A DNA stretch of 64,000 nt, taken from the NCBI RefSeq assembly GCF_002157835.1, contig NZ_CP020809.1, forward strand, positions 3,906,001 to 3,970,000, written 5' to 3'. Position 1 is the stretch's first letter, and every line of letters starts with the position of its first letter. This stretch comes from Mycobacterium dioxanotrophicus. GTDB taxonomy: Bacteria; Actinomycetota; Actinomycetes; Mycobacteriales; Mycobacteriaceae. Below, piece after piece: positions 22,850 to 32,048 of the stretch. The notes beneath the pieces were generated by a model, which did not search any database, was not told the DNA's origin, and saw only the letters and a list, made by a program, of their open reading frames with translations. The position numbers and the translations under genes were made by a program.

Positions 22850-24198
22850 CGTCCTGATCCCCGGGTCGCTACGCTCCTGCCCGCCGCTACGGACTTCCCG
22901 TGCAGCGCCGTAATCCGTCCCCGCAGCAGCGTCGCGGTCACCGTGGCAGGCAGCTCCATCTGCTCGAACGGCGTGTTGTCCGAACGGCTGGCCAGATCGG
23001 CTCCGGCCACGGTCCATGTGGCATCGGGGTCGACCACCGTCAGGTTGGCCGGCTCACCGACCTCCAGCGGCCGGCCCTGATCCGGCAGGCCGACGATGGC
23101 CGCCGGCGCCTCGCTCATCACCTTGGCCACGCCGCGCCAGGTCAGCAGACCCGGACGCAGCATCGTCTCGACCACCACCGACAGCGCCGTCTGCAGCCCG
23201 AGCATGCCGGGCCGGGCCACGGAGAATTCGCAGCACTTCTCGTGCTCGGCGTGCGGGGCGTGATCGGTGGCCACGCAGTCGATGACACCGTCGGCCAGGG
23301 CCTGCCGCAACGCCTGGGCGTCGGCGGCCTCGCGCAGCGGCGGGTTCACCCGGTTGCGGCCGTCGTAGTCGGCCAGCCGGGAATCGTCGAGCAGCAGGTG
23401 ATGCGGCGTCACTTCGGCGGTGATCGAAATCCCCTGCGCCTTGGCCCATTTCAGCAGTTCCACGGTGCCGGCCGTCGAGGCGTGGCAGATGTGCACGCGG
23501 GCCTTGGCGTCACGAGCCAGGATGGCGTCGCGGGCGACGATGGATTCTTCGGCCGATCGCGGCCAGCCCGCAAGGCCCAACCGGGCGGCGTTGGGGCCTT
23601 CGTGCGCGACGGCACCGACGGTCAGCCGAGGTTCCTCGGCATGCTGGGCGATGAGCACACCCAAGCCTGACGCGTACTCCAGCGCGCGGCGCATCACCAA
23701 CGGATCGTGCACGCACAGACCGTCATCGGAGAACATCCGGACCTGGCCCGACCCCGCGGACATCAGGCCCATCTCGGTGAGCTGCTTGCCCTCCAGGCCC
23801 ACCGTGACCGCACCGACGGGGTGCACGTCGACGAGACCGACCTGCTGGCCGCGGGCCCACACGTGATCGGTGACCACGGCGGTGTCGGCCACCGGATCGG
23901 TGTTGGCCATCGCGAACACCGCGGTGTAGCCGCCCAATGCCGCAGCCGCAGAACCTGTTTCGATGTCCTCGGCGTACTCCCGGCCGGGTTCGCGCAGATG
24001 GGTGTGCAGGTCGACGAATCCGGGCAGCAGCACCTGACCGGCCGCCTCGATCACCTCGGCATCCTGGGGGGCCTGCACCGAGGAGCCGATCTCCGCGATC
24101 TGCCCGTCGGCGATCAGGACGTCGACGGGCTCACCCTCGCCGTAGAGCCGCACACCGCGGATCAGCACCTGCGGGTTGTCCTGCACGGTCGTGCTCAT
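22846..24198 (-). CDS. pyrC: Dihydroorotase
   Basis: Zinc amidohydrolase that cyclises carbamoyl aspartate; 450 residues, class I. Metal ligands are seen in [36 protein letters not shown] and [14 protein letters not shown]. The ATG at 24198 overlaps the pyrB stop as ATGA; an upstream in-frame extension to 24537 is antisense-like, low-quality sequence and is rejected. Confidence 0.97.
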   Translation of the reverse strand: MSTTVQDNPQVLIRGVRLYGEGEPVDVLIADGQIAEIGSSVQAPQDAEVIEAAGQVLLPGFVDLHTHLREPGREYAEDIETGSAAAALGGYTAVFAMANTDPVADTAVVTDHVWARGQQVGLVDVHPVGAVTVGLEGKQLTEMGLMSAGSGQVRMFSDDGLCVHDPLVMRRALEYASGLGVLIAQHAEEPRLTVGAVAHEGPNAARLGLAGWPRSAEESIVARDAILARDAKARVHICHASTAGTVELLKWAKAQGISITAEVTPHHLLLDDSRLADYDGRNRVNPPLREAADAQALRQALADGVIDCVATDHAPHAEHEKCCEFSVARPGMLGLQTALSVVVETMLRPGLLTWRGVAKVMSEAPAAIVGLPDQGRPLEVGEPANLTVVDPDATWTVAGADLASRSDNTPFEQMELPATVTATLLRGRITALHGKSVAAGRSVATRGSGR

Positions 24199-25151
24199 AC
24201 GCTGATCGCCTCCTGGTCCGCGCCAACCAGCAGATGGAACAGCACCGCCATCCGCACGTGGACACCATTGGAAACCTGTTGCAGGACAGCCGATTGCGAC
24301 GAGTCGGCGACAGGGAAGGCGATCTCCATGCCGCGCAGCATCGGGCCCGGGTGCAGCACCACCGAGTGGCCGGGCAGCATCGCCTGACGCTTCTCGGACA
24401 GCCCGTAGCGCACCGAGTACTCGCGGGCGGACGGGAAGAACCCGCCGTTCATCCGCTCGGCCTGCACGCGCAGCATCAGTACCGCGTCGGCGGCGGGCAA
24501 TTCGGCGTCCAGATCGTGCGACACCGTGACCGGCCATCCGGCCACACCGACCGGCAGCAGCGTGGGCGGTGCGACCAGCACCACCTCGGCGCCCAGCGTG
24601 GCCAGCAGCGACACGTTGGACCGGGCCACCCGGCTGTGCAGCACGTCGCCGACGATCACCACGCGCTTGCCTTCGATCGAGCCGAACCGCTGACGGATGG
24701 TCAGGGCGTCGAGCAGCGCCTGGGTGGGGTGTTCGTGCGTGCCGTCACCGGCATTGATGACGCTGGGCCCTCCCCCGCCCTCCTCGGCGGTCCACTCCGC
24801 GAGCTGTTGGGCCGCACCCGAGGCGGGATGGCGGATGATCAGGGCGTCGGCGCCGGCAGCGCGCAACGTCAGCGCGGTGTCGCGCAGCGACTCTCCTTTG
24901 GCCACAGACGATCCAGACGAGCTGACGTTGATCACGTCGGCGCTCATCCACTTGCCTGCCACCTCGAAGGACACCCGGGTACGGGTCGAGTTCTCGTAGA
25001 ACATCGTGATGACGGTGCGGCCGCGCAGCGTCGGCAGCTTCTTGACCTCGCGGCCCAGTAGCGCCTCGCGGAACCGGTCCGCGTCGTCGAGGATCGCCGT
25101 CGCGTCCTCCCGGGTCAGCTCCGCCGCTGCCAACAGATGACGAGTCGTCAT
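24195..25151 (-). CDS. pyrB: Aspartate carbamoyltransferase catalytic subunit
   Basis: Joins carbamoyl phosphate and aspartate; 318 residues. The carbamoyl-phosphate motif is [26 protein letters not shown] holds the Ser/Lys loop, RHPASGAA and [18 protein letters not shown] follow, and the C-terminal motif is [10 protein letters not shown]. The ATG at 25151 has GAGGGGA upstream; a TTG at 25190 would overlap pyrR but fits relatives less well. No regulatory subunit gene is present, as usual in actinobacteria. Confidence 0.97.
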   Translation of the reverse strand: MTTRHLLAAAELTREDATAILDDADRFREALLGREVKKLPTLRGRTVITMFYENSTRTRVSFEVAGKWMSADVINVSSSGSSVAKGESLRDTALTLRAAGADALIIRHPASGAAQQLAEWTAEEGGGGPSVINAGDGTHEHPTQALLDALTIRQRFGSIEGKRVVIVGDVLHSRVARSNVSLLATLGAEVVLVAPPTLLPVGVAGWPVTVSHDLDAELPAADAVLMLRVQAERMNGGFFPSAREYSVRYGLSEKRQAMLPGHSVVLHPGPMLRGMEIAFPVADSSQSAVLQQVSNGVHVRMAVLFHLLVGADQEAISV

Positions 25152-25179
25152 CGCAGCTGTCCCCTCTTCGCGCAAGCGC

Positions 25180-25737
25180 TCATCGCGCAATCACCACCCC
25201 ATCGCGGTCGTCATGCTCGGCCAGCAGAACGTGCACGCTCTCGTTGCGTGCGGTCGGCACGTTCTTGCCCACGTAGTCGGCGCGGATGGGCAGTTCCCGG
25301 TGGCCGCGGTCGACCAACACGGCGAGCTGCACAGTGCGCGGCCGGCCGATGTCACGCAGGGCGTCGAGCGCCGAGCGCACCGACCGCCCTGAGAAGAGCA
25401 CGTCGTCGACGAGGATCACGACGGCGCCGTCGATGCCGCCGGCGGGGATCGACGTCGAGGCCAGCGGGCGCGGCGGTTTGAAGTTGAGGTCGTCGCGGTA
25501 GAGCGTGATGTCCAGTGCGCCGTGCGGCAGCGTCACGCCGGCGAACTCGTTGATCTTGTCCGCCAGCCGGGTGGCGAGTATCACACCGCGGGTGGGGATT
25601 CCGAGAAGGACGACGCGGGCCCGCTCGGCGGGATCGTCCAGCGCGGTCTTCTCGATGATCTGATGGGCGATCCGGGAAATGGTTCGGCCGACGTCCGCCG
25701 CAGACATCAATTCCCGGTCGGCACTTGAAGAGCCCAT
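25180..25737 (-). CDS. pyrR: PyrR, RNA-binding regulator and uracil phosphoribosyltransferase
   Basis: First gene of the pyr operon, 185 residues. It has the PRPP-binding motif [21 protein letters not shown] and the family segments [12 protein letters not shown] and DITLYRDDL. PyrR proteins bind a conserved RNA hairpin in a UMP-dependent way. In M. smegmatis, PyrR-dependent translational repression has been reported, as I remember. The leader here has a fitting hairpin (25759-25776) beside the ribosome-binding site. The start is ATG 25737. Confidence 0.95.
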   Translation of the reverse strand: MGSSSADRELMSAADVGRTISRIAHQIIEKTALDDPAERARVVLLGIPTRGVILATRLADKINEFAGVTLPHGALDITLYRDDLNFKPPRPLASTSIPAGGIDGAVVILVDDVLFSGRSVRSALDALRDIGRPRTVQLAVLVDRGHRELPIRADYVGKNVPTARNESVHVLLAEHDDRDGVVIAR

Positions 25738-25776
25738 AAGGTGACCCTGACCTCCTTCTCCGCCTCTCGGGACGGA
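25738..25776 (-). promoter_or_regulatory. pyr operon leader: PyrR-type RNA hairpin and ribosome-binding site
   Basis: On the minus strand TCCGTCCCGAGAGGCGGA (25776-25759) forms a TCCG/CGGA stem with the loop UCCCGAGAGGC, close to the PyrR consensus loop (UCC-N-GAGAGGC type). It is followed by AAGGAGGT (25757-25750), then an ACCTT just before the ATG that can pair with AAGGT and hide the ribosome-binding site. This fits repression of translation rather than transcription attenuation; there is no terminator here. Confidence 0.7.
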
Positions 25777-25831
25777 TCGTTAAAGGACGTCGAACTGCCG
25801 TGCAGCTTAGCAGGCGACATCGGCGGTGCCG

Positions 25832-27175
25832 CTATCCGGCGACAGCGGCGTCCTTTTCCAGCGCGGCACCCTTCGTCTCGGGCAGCAGGGCCGTGCACAC
25901 GATGCTGACCACGACGAAGAAGGCGATCATCAGGCCGACTGCCCAGCTGCCGAGGCTGGCCACCAGCGCGCCTGCCACCAGCGGTGGGATGGCGCCACCA
26001 ACGATGCCCGCGAGATTGAACGCCATCCCGGCGCCGGTGTAGCGGTAGCGAGTGGCGAAGATCTCAGGCAGGAAGGACCCGATAGGTCCGTAGGACAGCC
26101 CGAAGATGCAGAAGATGCCGGCGATCGCGACCGCGAAGCCCACCGCGGAATGGGAGTCGATCAGCGGCATCACGACGAACGCCCACGGCAGCGCGAGCGC
26201 GAAGCCGATGAGGATGATGCGGCGCCGGCCGTACCGGTCGCACAGCACCGCCGAGATCGCGGAGAAGGCCATCAGAGCCACGCCGGCGAGCACACCGACG
26301 CCAAGGATGAGACTGCGTGGGTGCCCGACGCGGGTGCTGGCGTAGCTCATCAGGTAGGTGCCGCCGAGGAAGCTCATGGTGAAGATGCCGACCATGCAGC
26401 CTGCGGCGAGCGCCACCTGTCGGCTCTGGGTGCGGAACAGCTCGGTGAACGGGGCATTCGGCACGCCTCCGGCGATCTGCTCGCGGGCGAAGACCGGTGT
26501 CTCGTCGATACTCAGCCGCACATACAGCGCCACGATGAGCAGCACCGCGCTGAACAGGAAGGGCAGCCGCCAGCCCCAGTCGAGGAACACCGCACTCTTC
26601 TCCCCGACCGTCACGCTGACGATGAACACCACCAGGTTGCTCACGGCCAGGCCTGCGCCGGCGCCGAGCTGGGTGAACATCCCGTAGGTGCCGCGCTTGC
26701 CCGCAGGCGCGTATTCGGCGCTCAGCAGCGCCGAGCCCGCCCACTCCCCGCCGACGGCGAACCCCTGCAGCAGCCGCAGCGTCAGCAGGATGATCGGCGC
26801 GGCGATACCGATGGTCGCCGCGCTGGGCACCAGCCCGACGCACACCGTCGACAAGCCCATGATCAGCAGCGTCGCGACGAGAGTTTTCTTGCGGCCCAGG
26901 CGATCTCCGAAATGCCCGAACACCGCGGCCCCGATCGGACGGGACAGGAACGCCACCGCGAAGGTGCCCAATGACGAGATGGTCGCCATCGTGGACCCCA
27001 TGTTCGGGAAGAACACGTGCGGAAAGATCAGCGCGGCGGCAGTGCCGTAGATGTAGAAGTCGTAGAACTCGATCGCCGTGCCGATGAAGCTGGCGAAGGC
27101 CACCTTGTTCATCGGGCTGGGTGTGGGGCCTGCGGCGGAGTTCGGTTCGCCGTTGATCTGGTCCTGCTGGGTCAT
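25832..27175 (-). CDS. MFS metabolite:H+ symporter (MHS family, ProP/ShiA-like)
   Basis: Twelve-helix importer of 447 residues. MHS family features: ASFIGTAIEFYDFYIYG in helix 1, the loop 2-3 motif GHFGDRLGRKKTLV, LRLLQGFAVGGEWAGSALLSAEYAP after helix 4, and CDRYGRRRIILIG in the symmetric loop. Family members import small carboxylates, betaines or shikimate by proton symport; this one's substrate cannot be fixed. The ATG at 27175 has AAGAGG upstream. It runs in the pyr direction but is separate (94-base gap before pyrR). It lies at the edge of the accessory block. Confidence 0.88.
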   Translation of the reverse strand: MTQQDQINGEPNSAAGPTPSPMNKVAFASFIGTAIEFYDFYIYGTAAALIFPHVFFPNMGSTMATISSLGTFAVAFLSRPIGAAVFGHFGDRLGRKKTLVATLLIMGLSTVCVGLVPSAATIGIAAPIILLTLRLLQGFAVGGEWAGSALLSAEYAPAGKRGTYGMFTQLGAGAGLAVSNLVVFIVSVTVGEKSAVFLDWGWRLPFLFSAVLLIVALYVRLSIDETPVFAREQIAGGVPNAPFTELFRTQSRQVALAAGCMVGIFTMSFLGGTYLMSYASTRVGHPRSLILGVGVLAGVALMAFSAISAVLCDRYGRRRIILIGFALALPWAFVVMPLIDSHSAVGFAVAIAGIFCIFGLSYGPIGSFLPEIFATRYRYTGAGMAFNLAGIVGGAIPPLVAGALVASLGSWAVGLMIAFFVVVSIVCTALLPETKGAALEKDAAVAG

Positions 27176-27284
27176 CTGCCTCTTCTCACGCCATGGTGTT
27201 CGCAGGGAAGTATCGCGCAGTCGAGTCGGATTCTTGTCGCGAATGCGCGGCGGGACCACGGCGCTGCGCCGCTCGGGTGACGGC

Positions 27285-27290
27285 TAACGT
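27285..27290 (+). promoter_or_regulatory. -10 hexamer TAACGT, leaderless promoter of the serine hydrolase
   Basis: TAACGT ends 6 bases before GTG 27297, with no ribosome-binding site in between. Confidence 0.5.
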
Positions 27291-27296
27291 GGCGGG

Positions 27297-28511
27297 GTGA
27301 ACCTCGACGGCAATCAAGCATCCATCCGGGAGGCCATCGACGCCGGGCTGCTCTCCGGCGCGGTCACGCTGGTCTGGCAGGCGGGGAAAGTCCTGCAGGT
27401 CAACGAGCTGGGCTACCGCGACGTCGACGCCCGGCTGCCGATGCAGCGCGACACCATCTTCCGGATCGCGTCGATGTCCAAGCCCGTGACGATCGCCGCC
27501 GCGATGGCTCTGGTGGAAGAGGGCAAGCTGCGTCTCGACGAGCCCATCACCGGCTGGCTGCCCGAACTGACCGACATGCGCGTGCTGACCGAACCCCGCG
27601 GTCCGCTGGACCGGACCGAACCGGCCCGCAGACCCATCACGTTCGACGATCTGATGACCCACCGCAGCGGCCTGGCCTACGTGTTCTCGGTACTCGGCCC
27701 GCTCAGCCGCGAGTACGGCAAGCTGCCGTTGCGTCAGGACCAGGACCGGTGGCTGGCCGCGCTGGCCGAGTTGCCGCTCGCCCATCAGCCCGGCGATCGG
27801 CTCACCTACAGCCATGGGACCGACGTGCTGGGCATCGCGCTGTCGCGGATCGAGGGCAAGCCGCTCGCGCAGGTGTTGGCCGAGCGCATCTTCGAGCCGG
27901 TGGGCATGACCGACACCGCGTTCTCGGTGACCCCGGCGGGGCGGCGCCGGGCGGCGACGATGTACCAACTCGACAGCAAGGCCGCTGAGGGAATGCTGTT
28001 GCGCGATGACGTGATGGGCCCGCCGCCGATCGTGGACCCGCCCTTCTGCACCGGCGGCTCGGGCCTGTTCTCGACCGTCGACGACTATCTGCGGTTCGCC
28101 TGCATGCTGCTGGCCGGCGGCACCGTCGACGGGGTACGGGTGCTCTCCGAGCAATCGGTGACGTTGATGCGCACCGACCGGCTGACCGCCGAGCAGAAGC
28201 AGTATCCCTTTCTGGGAGCGCCGTTCTGGGTGGGCCGCGGGTTCGGGCTGAACCTGTCGTTGGTGACCGATCCGGCGAAGTCTCGGCAGTTGTACGGGCC
28301 CGGCGGGTTGGGGACGTTCAGCTGGCCGGGCGCGTACGGCACGTGGTGGCAGGCCGATCCGTCGGCCGACCTGATCCTGCTGTACCTGATTCAGAATCAT
28401 CCGGAGATGTCGGTGGACGCCGCCGCAGTCGCGGGCAACACCTCACTGGCCCGGCTGCAGTCGGCCCAGCCCCGCTTCGTCCGGCGCACCTACCAAGCCC
28501 TCGAACGCTGA
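27297..28511 (+). CDS. Beta-lactamase-related serine hydrolase (class C/EstB-like)
   Basis: Penicillin-binding-fold serine hydrolase of 404 residues. The SxxK nucleophile motif is SMSK in FRIASMSKPVTIAAAMALVE. The second motif is Tyr in LTYSHGTDVLG, where YSH replaces YxN. A Gly-rich segment near the C-terminus (YGPGGLGTFSWPGAYGT) takes the place of KTG. No signal peptide is present, so it is cytoplasmic and probably an esterase rather than a lactamase. M. tuberculosis Rv1367c is similar in type. It converges on the flavoprotein gene. Confidence 0.88.
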   Translation: MNLDGNQASIREAIDAGLLSGAVTLVWQAGKVLQVNELGYRDVDARLPMQRDTIFRIASMSKPVTIAAAMALVEEGKLRLDEPITGWLPELTDMRVLTEPRGPLDRTEPARRPITFDDLMTHRSGLAYVFSVLGPLSREYGKLPLRQDQDRWLAALAELPLAHQPGDRLTYSHGTDVLGIALSRIEGKPLAQVLAERIFEPVGMTDTAFSVTPAGRRRAATMYQLDSKAAEGMLLRDDVMGPPPIVDPPFCTGGSGLFSTVDDYLRFACMLLAGGTVDGVRVLSEQSVTLMRTDRLTAEQKQYPFLGAPFWVGRGFGLNLSLVTDPAKSRQLYGPGGLGTFSWPGAYGTWWQADPSADLILLYLIQNHPEMSVDAAAVAGNTSLARLQSAQPRFVRRTYQALER

Positions 28512-28563
28512 CGTTGAGCCTGCGGTGAAGGCGACAACGTTCGAGTAGTCGCCGCCCTCAACG
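28512..28563. terminator. Hairpin between converging genes
   Basis: CGTTGAG/CTCAACG (28512-28518, 28557-28563) encloses GGCGAC/GTCGCC (28530-28535, 28548-28553). The right arm overlaps the last codons of the flavoprotein gene. Likely a shared terminator. Confidence 0.5.
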
Positions 28564-31254
28564 CGGAGCCAACGCATGTCGCGCATACGCACGGACGTCG
28601 GCGTCGCCGTCGTCGAGTGCCCCGGTGAGCGCCTCCCGGGCGGCGTCCTCGGTACCCACCCACCGGCTCAGGCTCAGCACGGCAGCCTTGCGGACGTCGA
28701 GGTGCTGGTCGGTCAACGCCTGTGACAGCGAGGGCACCGCGACCGCGGGCGGCGCACCGGCCAACGCGCGCGCCGCGCCCTGCCGGATCTGCCAGGCCGA
28801 CTCCCCCAGTGCGCGTTGCACATTGGGCACGTCGACATCGTCGCAGCCGACCGCGCCCAACGACGCCAACGCGGCCGCACGCACCAACGGGTCCGGATTG
28901 GCGAGCAATTCGCGCACCGCGGCGGCGCCGGAGCGCAGCGTGGCCAACCCGTTGGCAGCGGCGATCCGCACCTCCCGGTTGGTGTCCCGGGTCGCCTCGG
29001 CCACCCCCTCTGCGTCGTCGACGGACACCAGGGCCCGCACCGCCTCGATGCGGACCCGGTGGTCGGGATCGGCGACCGCCGCACGGTAGGCGCCGGCAGT
29101 ACCGACGCGTCGCGCGCTGAGCACATACACCGTGACCGCACGCACCACCGGATCCGGTGACTGCAACCGGTCGACGAACTGTGCGGGCGCAGGCAGCACC
29201 TCGACGAGTTCCCTGACCCCCTCGGCGGTTTCCTGCCGCACCGCGGCGTCAGCATCGCCCAGGGCGGTGATCAGTGCCGCCTGGTAGCCGTCGGGCAACT
29301 GCTCGACCAGCGTGGCGACCGCGGTGCGCCGCACCCCCGGATCCTCGTCGGCCAGATAGTCACCCAGCTCGGCCAGCGACGGCTCCTGCAGGGCCAGCAC
29401 CGCGGCGATCCGCGGCGAGGGCGGCTGCGCCGGAGCCTCGGTGCGCACGCGCGAGCGCGGTTCGGCCGGCGCCCGCCCACCGTGCAGTTCGGGCTGCTCG
29501 ACCGGCGTCACGGGATGATCGGACGGCAGATGCTCCAGCCCGGGCACCGGCACGAAATACGGTGCCACCGGGCGCTTGACGAACCGCATCGTGCCGTCGG
29601 CGTCTTTGTACAGGTTCAGGTGGTAACGCCATCCCTGATCATCACGGTCGGGCAGGTCGGCACGCTCATGGTAGAGACCCCAGCGCGATTCGGTGCGGGT
29701 CAGCGACGAGCGGGCCGCCATCTCCGCGCAGTCGCGGATGAACGACACCTCGGCGGCGCGCATCAGTTCGTGCGGGGTGCGGGCGCCGATGCCGGCCACC
29801 TCGCCGGTCATCCGCTCGAAGGTCTGCACCGCGATCGACAGCTTGGTCGCGGTCTTGGGCGGCGCCACATAGTCGTTGACGAAACGCCGCAGCTTGTATT
29901 CGACCTGGGGCTGCGGCGGGCCGTCGGGTTGACGCAGCGGCCGGTAGATCAGCTCGTGCGCTTCGGCCAGTTGGTCTGCCGGAAGTTGTTGTGGCAGTTC
30001 CACATCGGCACGGGTCGAGGCGGCGTGCTCGCCGGCGAGGTCGCCGTAGACGAAGGCCCCGATCATGTAGTTGTGCGGCACGCAGGCCAGGTCGCCCGCC
30101 GCGTACAGCCCGGGCACAGTGGTGCGGGCGTGCTCGTCGACCCATACACCGGACGCGGAATGGCCACTGCACAAACCGATCTCGGAGATGTGCATCTCGA
30201 TGTCGTGGCTGCGGTAATCGTGTCCGCGGTTGGCGTGGAAGGTGCCGCGGGTGGGCCGTTCGGTGGTGTGCAGAATGTTCTCGATGGCCGTGAGCGTCTC
30301 GTCGGGGAGATGGCTGAGCTTGAGGTAGATCGGGCCGCGCGCGGATTCGATCTCCTGCTTCACCTCGGCCATCATCTGGCCCGACCAGTAGTCGGAGTCG
30401 ACGAACCGCTCGCCGAGCGCGTTGACCTGATAGCCACCGAACGGGTTGGCCACATAGGCGCACGCCGGCCCGTTGTAGTCCTTGATCAGCGGATTGACCT
30501 GAAAACACTCGATACCGGACAGCTCGGCGCCGGCGTGGTACGCCATCGCGTAACCGTCGCCGGCGTTGGTGGGGTTCTCGTAGGTGCCGTACAGGTATCC
30601 CGACGCGGGCAGCCCCAGCCGTCCGCAGGCCCCGGTCGCCAGGATCACGGCCTTGGCCGCGACGGTGACGAATTCCCCAGTGCGCGTGTTGAATGCGGCA
30701 GCCCCGATGGCCCTTCCGGTATCCGGATCGGTCAGCACCCGCACCGGCATGAACCGGTTCTCGATGCGAATCTTCTCGCGCATCGAGCGTTGCCGCAGAA
30801 CGCGGTACAACGCCTTCTTGACGTCCTTGCCTTCGGGCATCGGCAGCACGTAGGACCCCGAGCGGTGCACCCGGCGCACCGCGTACTCGCCGTGTTCGTC
30901 TTTCTCGAATTTCACCCCGTAGCGCTCGAGCCGCTGCACCATGGCGAAACCACGGGTTGCGGTTTGATACACCGTGCGCTGGTTCACGATTCCGTCGTTG
31001 GCACGGGTGATCTCGGCGACGTAGTCCTCGGGGACGGCCTTGCCGGGGATGACGGCGTTGTTCACCCCGTCCATGCCCATGGCCAGTGCACCGGAGTGCC
31101 GCACGTGCGCCTTTTCCAGCAGCAGCACCTGCGCACCGTTCTCGGCCGCCGTCAGCGCCGCCATCGTACCTGCGGTACCGCCCCCGATCACCAGCACATC
31201 GCACTCGAGGCGCAGCGCGTCGGCGATGTCGGGGATGACGGTGGGTTCGCTCAT
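28558..31254 (-). CDS. AprA-like FAD flavoprotein fused to C-terminal HEAT repeats
   Basis: Protein of 898 residues. Residues 1-600 form a fumarate-reductase-fold flavoprotein. The FAD loop is VLVIGGGTAGT (21-30), then RHSGALAMGMDGVNN (52-66), SGHSASGVWVDE (363-374), AAGDLA (385-390) and ESRWGLYHERADLPDRDD (522-539). The SGAxAxGxxxVN and GHSxxGxW blocks resemble adenylylsulfate reductase alpha (AprA) rather than succinate dehydrogenase, which has HFTMGGI. Residues 615-898 hold about nine HEAT-type repeats marked by DxxVR (DPGVRR, DAAVRQ, DPVVRA, DHRVRI, NREVRI, DPLVRA, HLDVRK, DADVRA). The ATG at 31254 overlaps the ATPase gene as ATGA. The ferredoxin at 34330 is its likely partner. The substrate is unknown. 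Confidence 0.8.
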   Translation of the reverse strand: MSEPTVIPDIADALRLECDVLVIGGGTAGTMAALTAAENGAQVLLLEKAHVRHSGALAMGMDGVNNAVIPGKAVPEDYVAEITRANDGIVNQRTVYQTATRGFAMVQRLERYGVKFEKDEHGEYAVRRVHRSGSYVLPMPEGKDVKKALYRVLRQRSMREKIRIENRFMPVRVLTDPDTGRAIGAAAFNTRTGEFVTVAAKAVILATGACGRLGLPASGYLYGTYENPTNAGDGYAMAYHAGAELSGIECFQVNPLIKDYNGPACAYVANPFGGYQVNALGERFVDSDYWSGQMMAEVKQEIESARGPIYLKLSHLPDETLTAIENILHTTERPTRGTFHANRGHDYRSHDIEMHISEIGLCSGHSASGVWVDEHARTTVPGLYAAGDLACVPHNYMIGAFVYGDLAGEHAASTRADVELPQQLPADQLAEAHELIYRPLRQPDGPPQPQVEYKLRRFVNDYVAPPKTATKLSIAVQTFERMTGEVAGIGARTPHELMRAAEVSFIRDCAEMAARSSLTRTESRWGLYHERADLPDRDDQGWRYHLNLYKDADGTMRFVKRPVAPYFVPVPGLEHLPSDHPVTPVEQPELHGGRAPAEPRSRVRTEAPAQPPSPRIAAVLALQEPSLAELGDYLADEDPGVRRTAVATLVEQLPDGYQAALITALGDADAAVRQETAEGVRELVEVLPAPAQFVDRLQSPDPVVRAVTVYVLSARRVGTAGAYRAAVADPDHRVRIEAVRALVSVDDAEGVAEATRDTNREVRIAAANGLATLRSGAAAVRELLANPDPLVRAAALASLGAVGCDDVDVPNVQRALGESAWQIRQGAARALAGAPPAVAVPSLSQALTDQHLDVRKAAVLSLSRWVGTEDAAREALTGALDDGDADVRAYARHALAPR

Positions 31255-32048
31255 GATTGCTCCAGTGCGGCAATGATCTCGGCGCGCAACGCCGAGCGTC
31301 CAACATGGTCGGTACGGGGTTCGGGCACCTCCAGCAGCGCGCGCAGCGGTTGGCCGGCGCGGCCGAGGACGGCGACCTGGTCCCCCAGCGTCAACGCCTC
31401 GTCGACGTCGTGGGTGACGAAGACGATCGTGGTGGGGTGAGCCCGCCAGGTGTCGATGAGCAGCCGCTGCATGGCGGCGCGGGTCTGAGTGTCCAGCGCG
31501 GCGAACGGCTCGTCCATCATCACCGCGCGGGGCGCGCCGGCCAGACCACGGGCCAACTGGACCCGCTGGCGCATACCACCGGACAGGCTCTTGGGCAGGA
31601 AGTCGGCGAAGCCGCTCAGCCCCACCTCGTCGATCCACCGCTCGGCCCGATCCCGCCTGCCGGTCTTGGACTCGCCGCGGCGGCTATGGCGCGGCTCGCC
31701 GCGGCGGCTATTGCGCGGCTCGCCGCGGAGTTGCAGCGCGAGTTCGATGTTGGACCGCACCGTGCGCCACGGCAGCAGCGCGCTGTCCTGGAACACCATG
31801 CCCCGATCCCGCGAGGTGGCGGTGACCGGCACGTCGTCGGCCAACACCCGGCCCGCGTCGGGACGCAGCAGCCCGGTCAACGCGCGCAGCAGCGTCGACT
31901 TGCCGCAGCCAGACGGTCCGGTGAGTACGAGGATCTCGCCGGGCTGCACGGTCAGGCTCAGCCCGTCGATCACCGGACTTCCGGTGTAGGACAACGTGAT
32001 TGCGTCGAGCTCCAGCCGCATGCCGGCAGTCACCGTGGGGGCGCTCAT
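31251..32048 (-). CDS. ABC transporter ATP-binding protein (SsuB/TauB type)
   Basis: Import ATPase of 265 residues. Walker A is GPSGCGKST, the Q-loop VFQDSALLPWRTV, the signature LSGGMRQRVQLARGL, Walker B AVMMDEPFAALD and the switch His FVTHDVDEAL. It belongs to the nitrate/sulfonate/taurine group. Between the Q-loop and the signature, about residues 109-132, an Arg-rich insertion of 8-residue repeats (RGEPRNSR, RGEPRHSR, RGESKTGR) is encoded by a 24-base tandem repeat. The ATG at 32048 and the stop both overlap neighbours by 4 bases, inside the six-gene operon. Confidence 0.9.
   Translation of the reverse strand: MSAPTVTAGMRLELDAITLSYTGSPVIDGLSLTVQPGEILVLTGPSGCGKSTLLRALTGLLRPDAGRVLADDVPVTATSRDRGMVFQDSALLPWRTVRSNIELALQLRGEPRNSRRGEPRHSRRGESKTGRRDRAERWIDEVGLSGFADFLPKSLSGGMRQRVQLARGLAGAPRAVMMDEPFAALDTQTRAAMQRLLIDTWRAHPTTIVFVTHDVDEALTLGDQVAVLGRAGQPLRALLEVPEPRTDHVGRSALRAEIIAALEQS
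31671..31728. repeat. 24-base tandem repeat inside the ABC ATPase gene
   Basis: Unit CTCGCCGCGGCGGCTATGGC plus GCGG at 31671-31694 recurs at 31695-31718 with one change (T for G), followed by a 10-base partial copy. It stays in frame and adds 8 residues per unit. Copy number may vary between strains. Confidence 0.85.

Noticed and set aside
27297..28511. True class C beta-lactamase
   Set aside because: There is no signal peptide, the second motif is YSH rather than YxN and KTG is absent, so an esterase or related hydrolase is more likely.
28558..31254. Succinate dehydrogenase/fumarate reductase flavoprotein
   Set aside because: The HFTMGGI block and a membrane-anchor partner are missing. The conserved blocks resemble AprA more closely.
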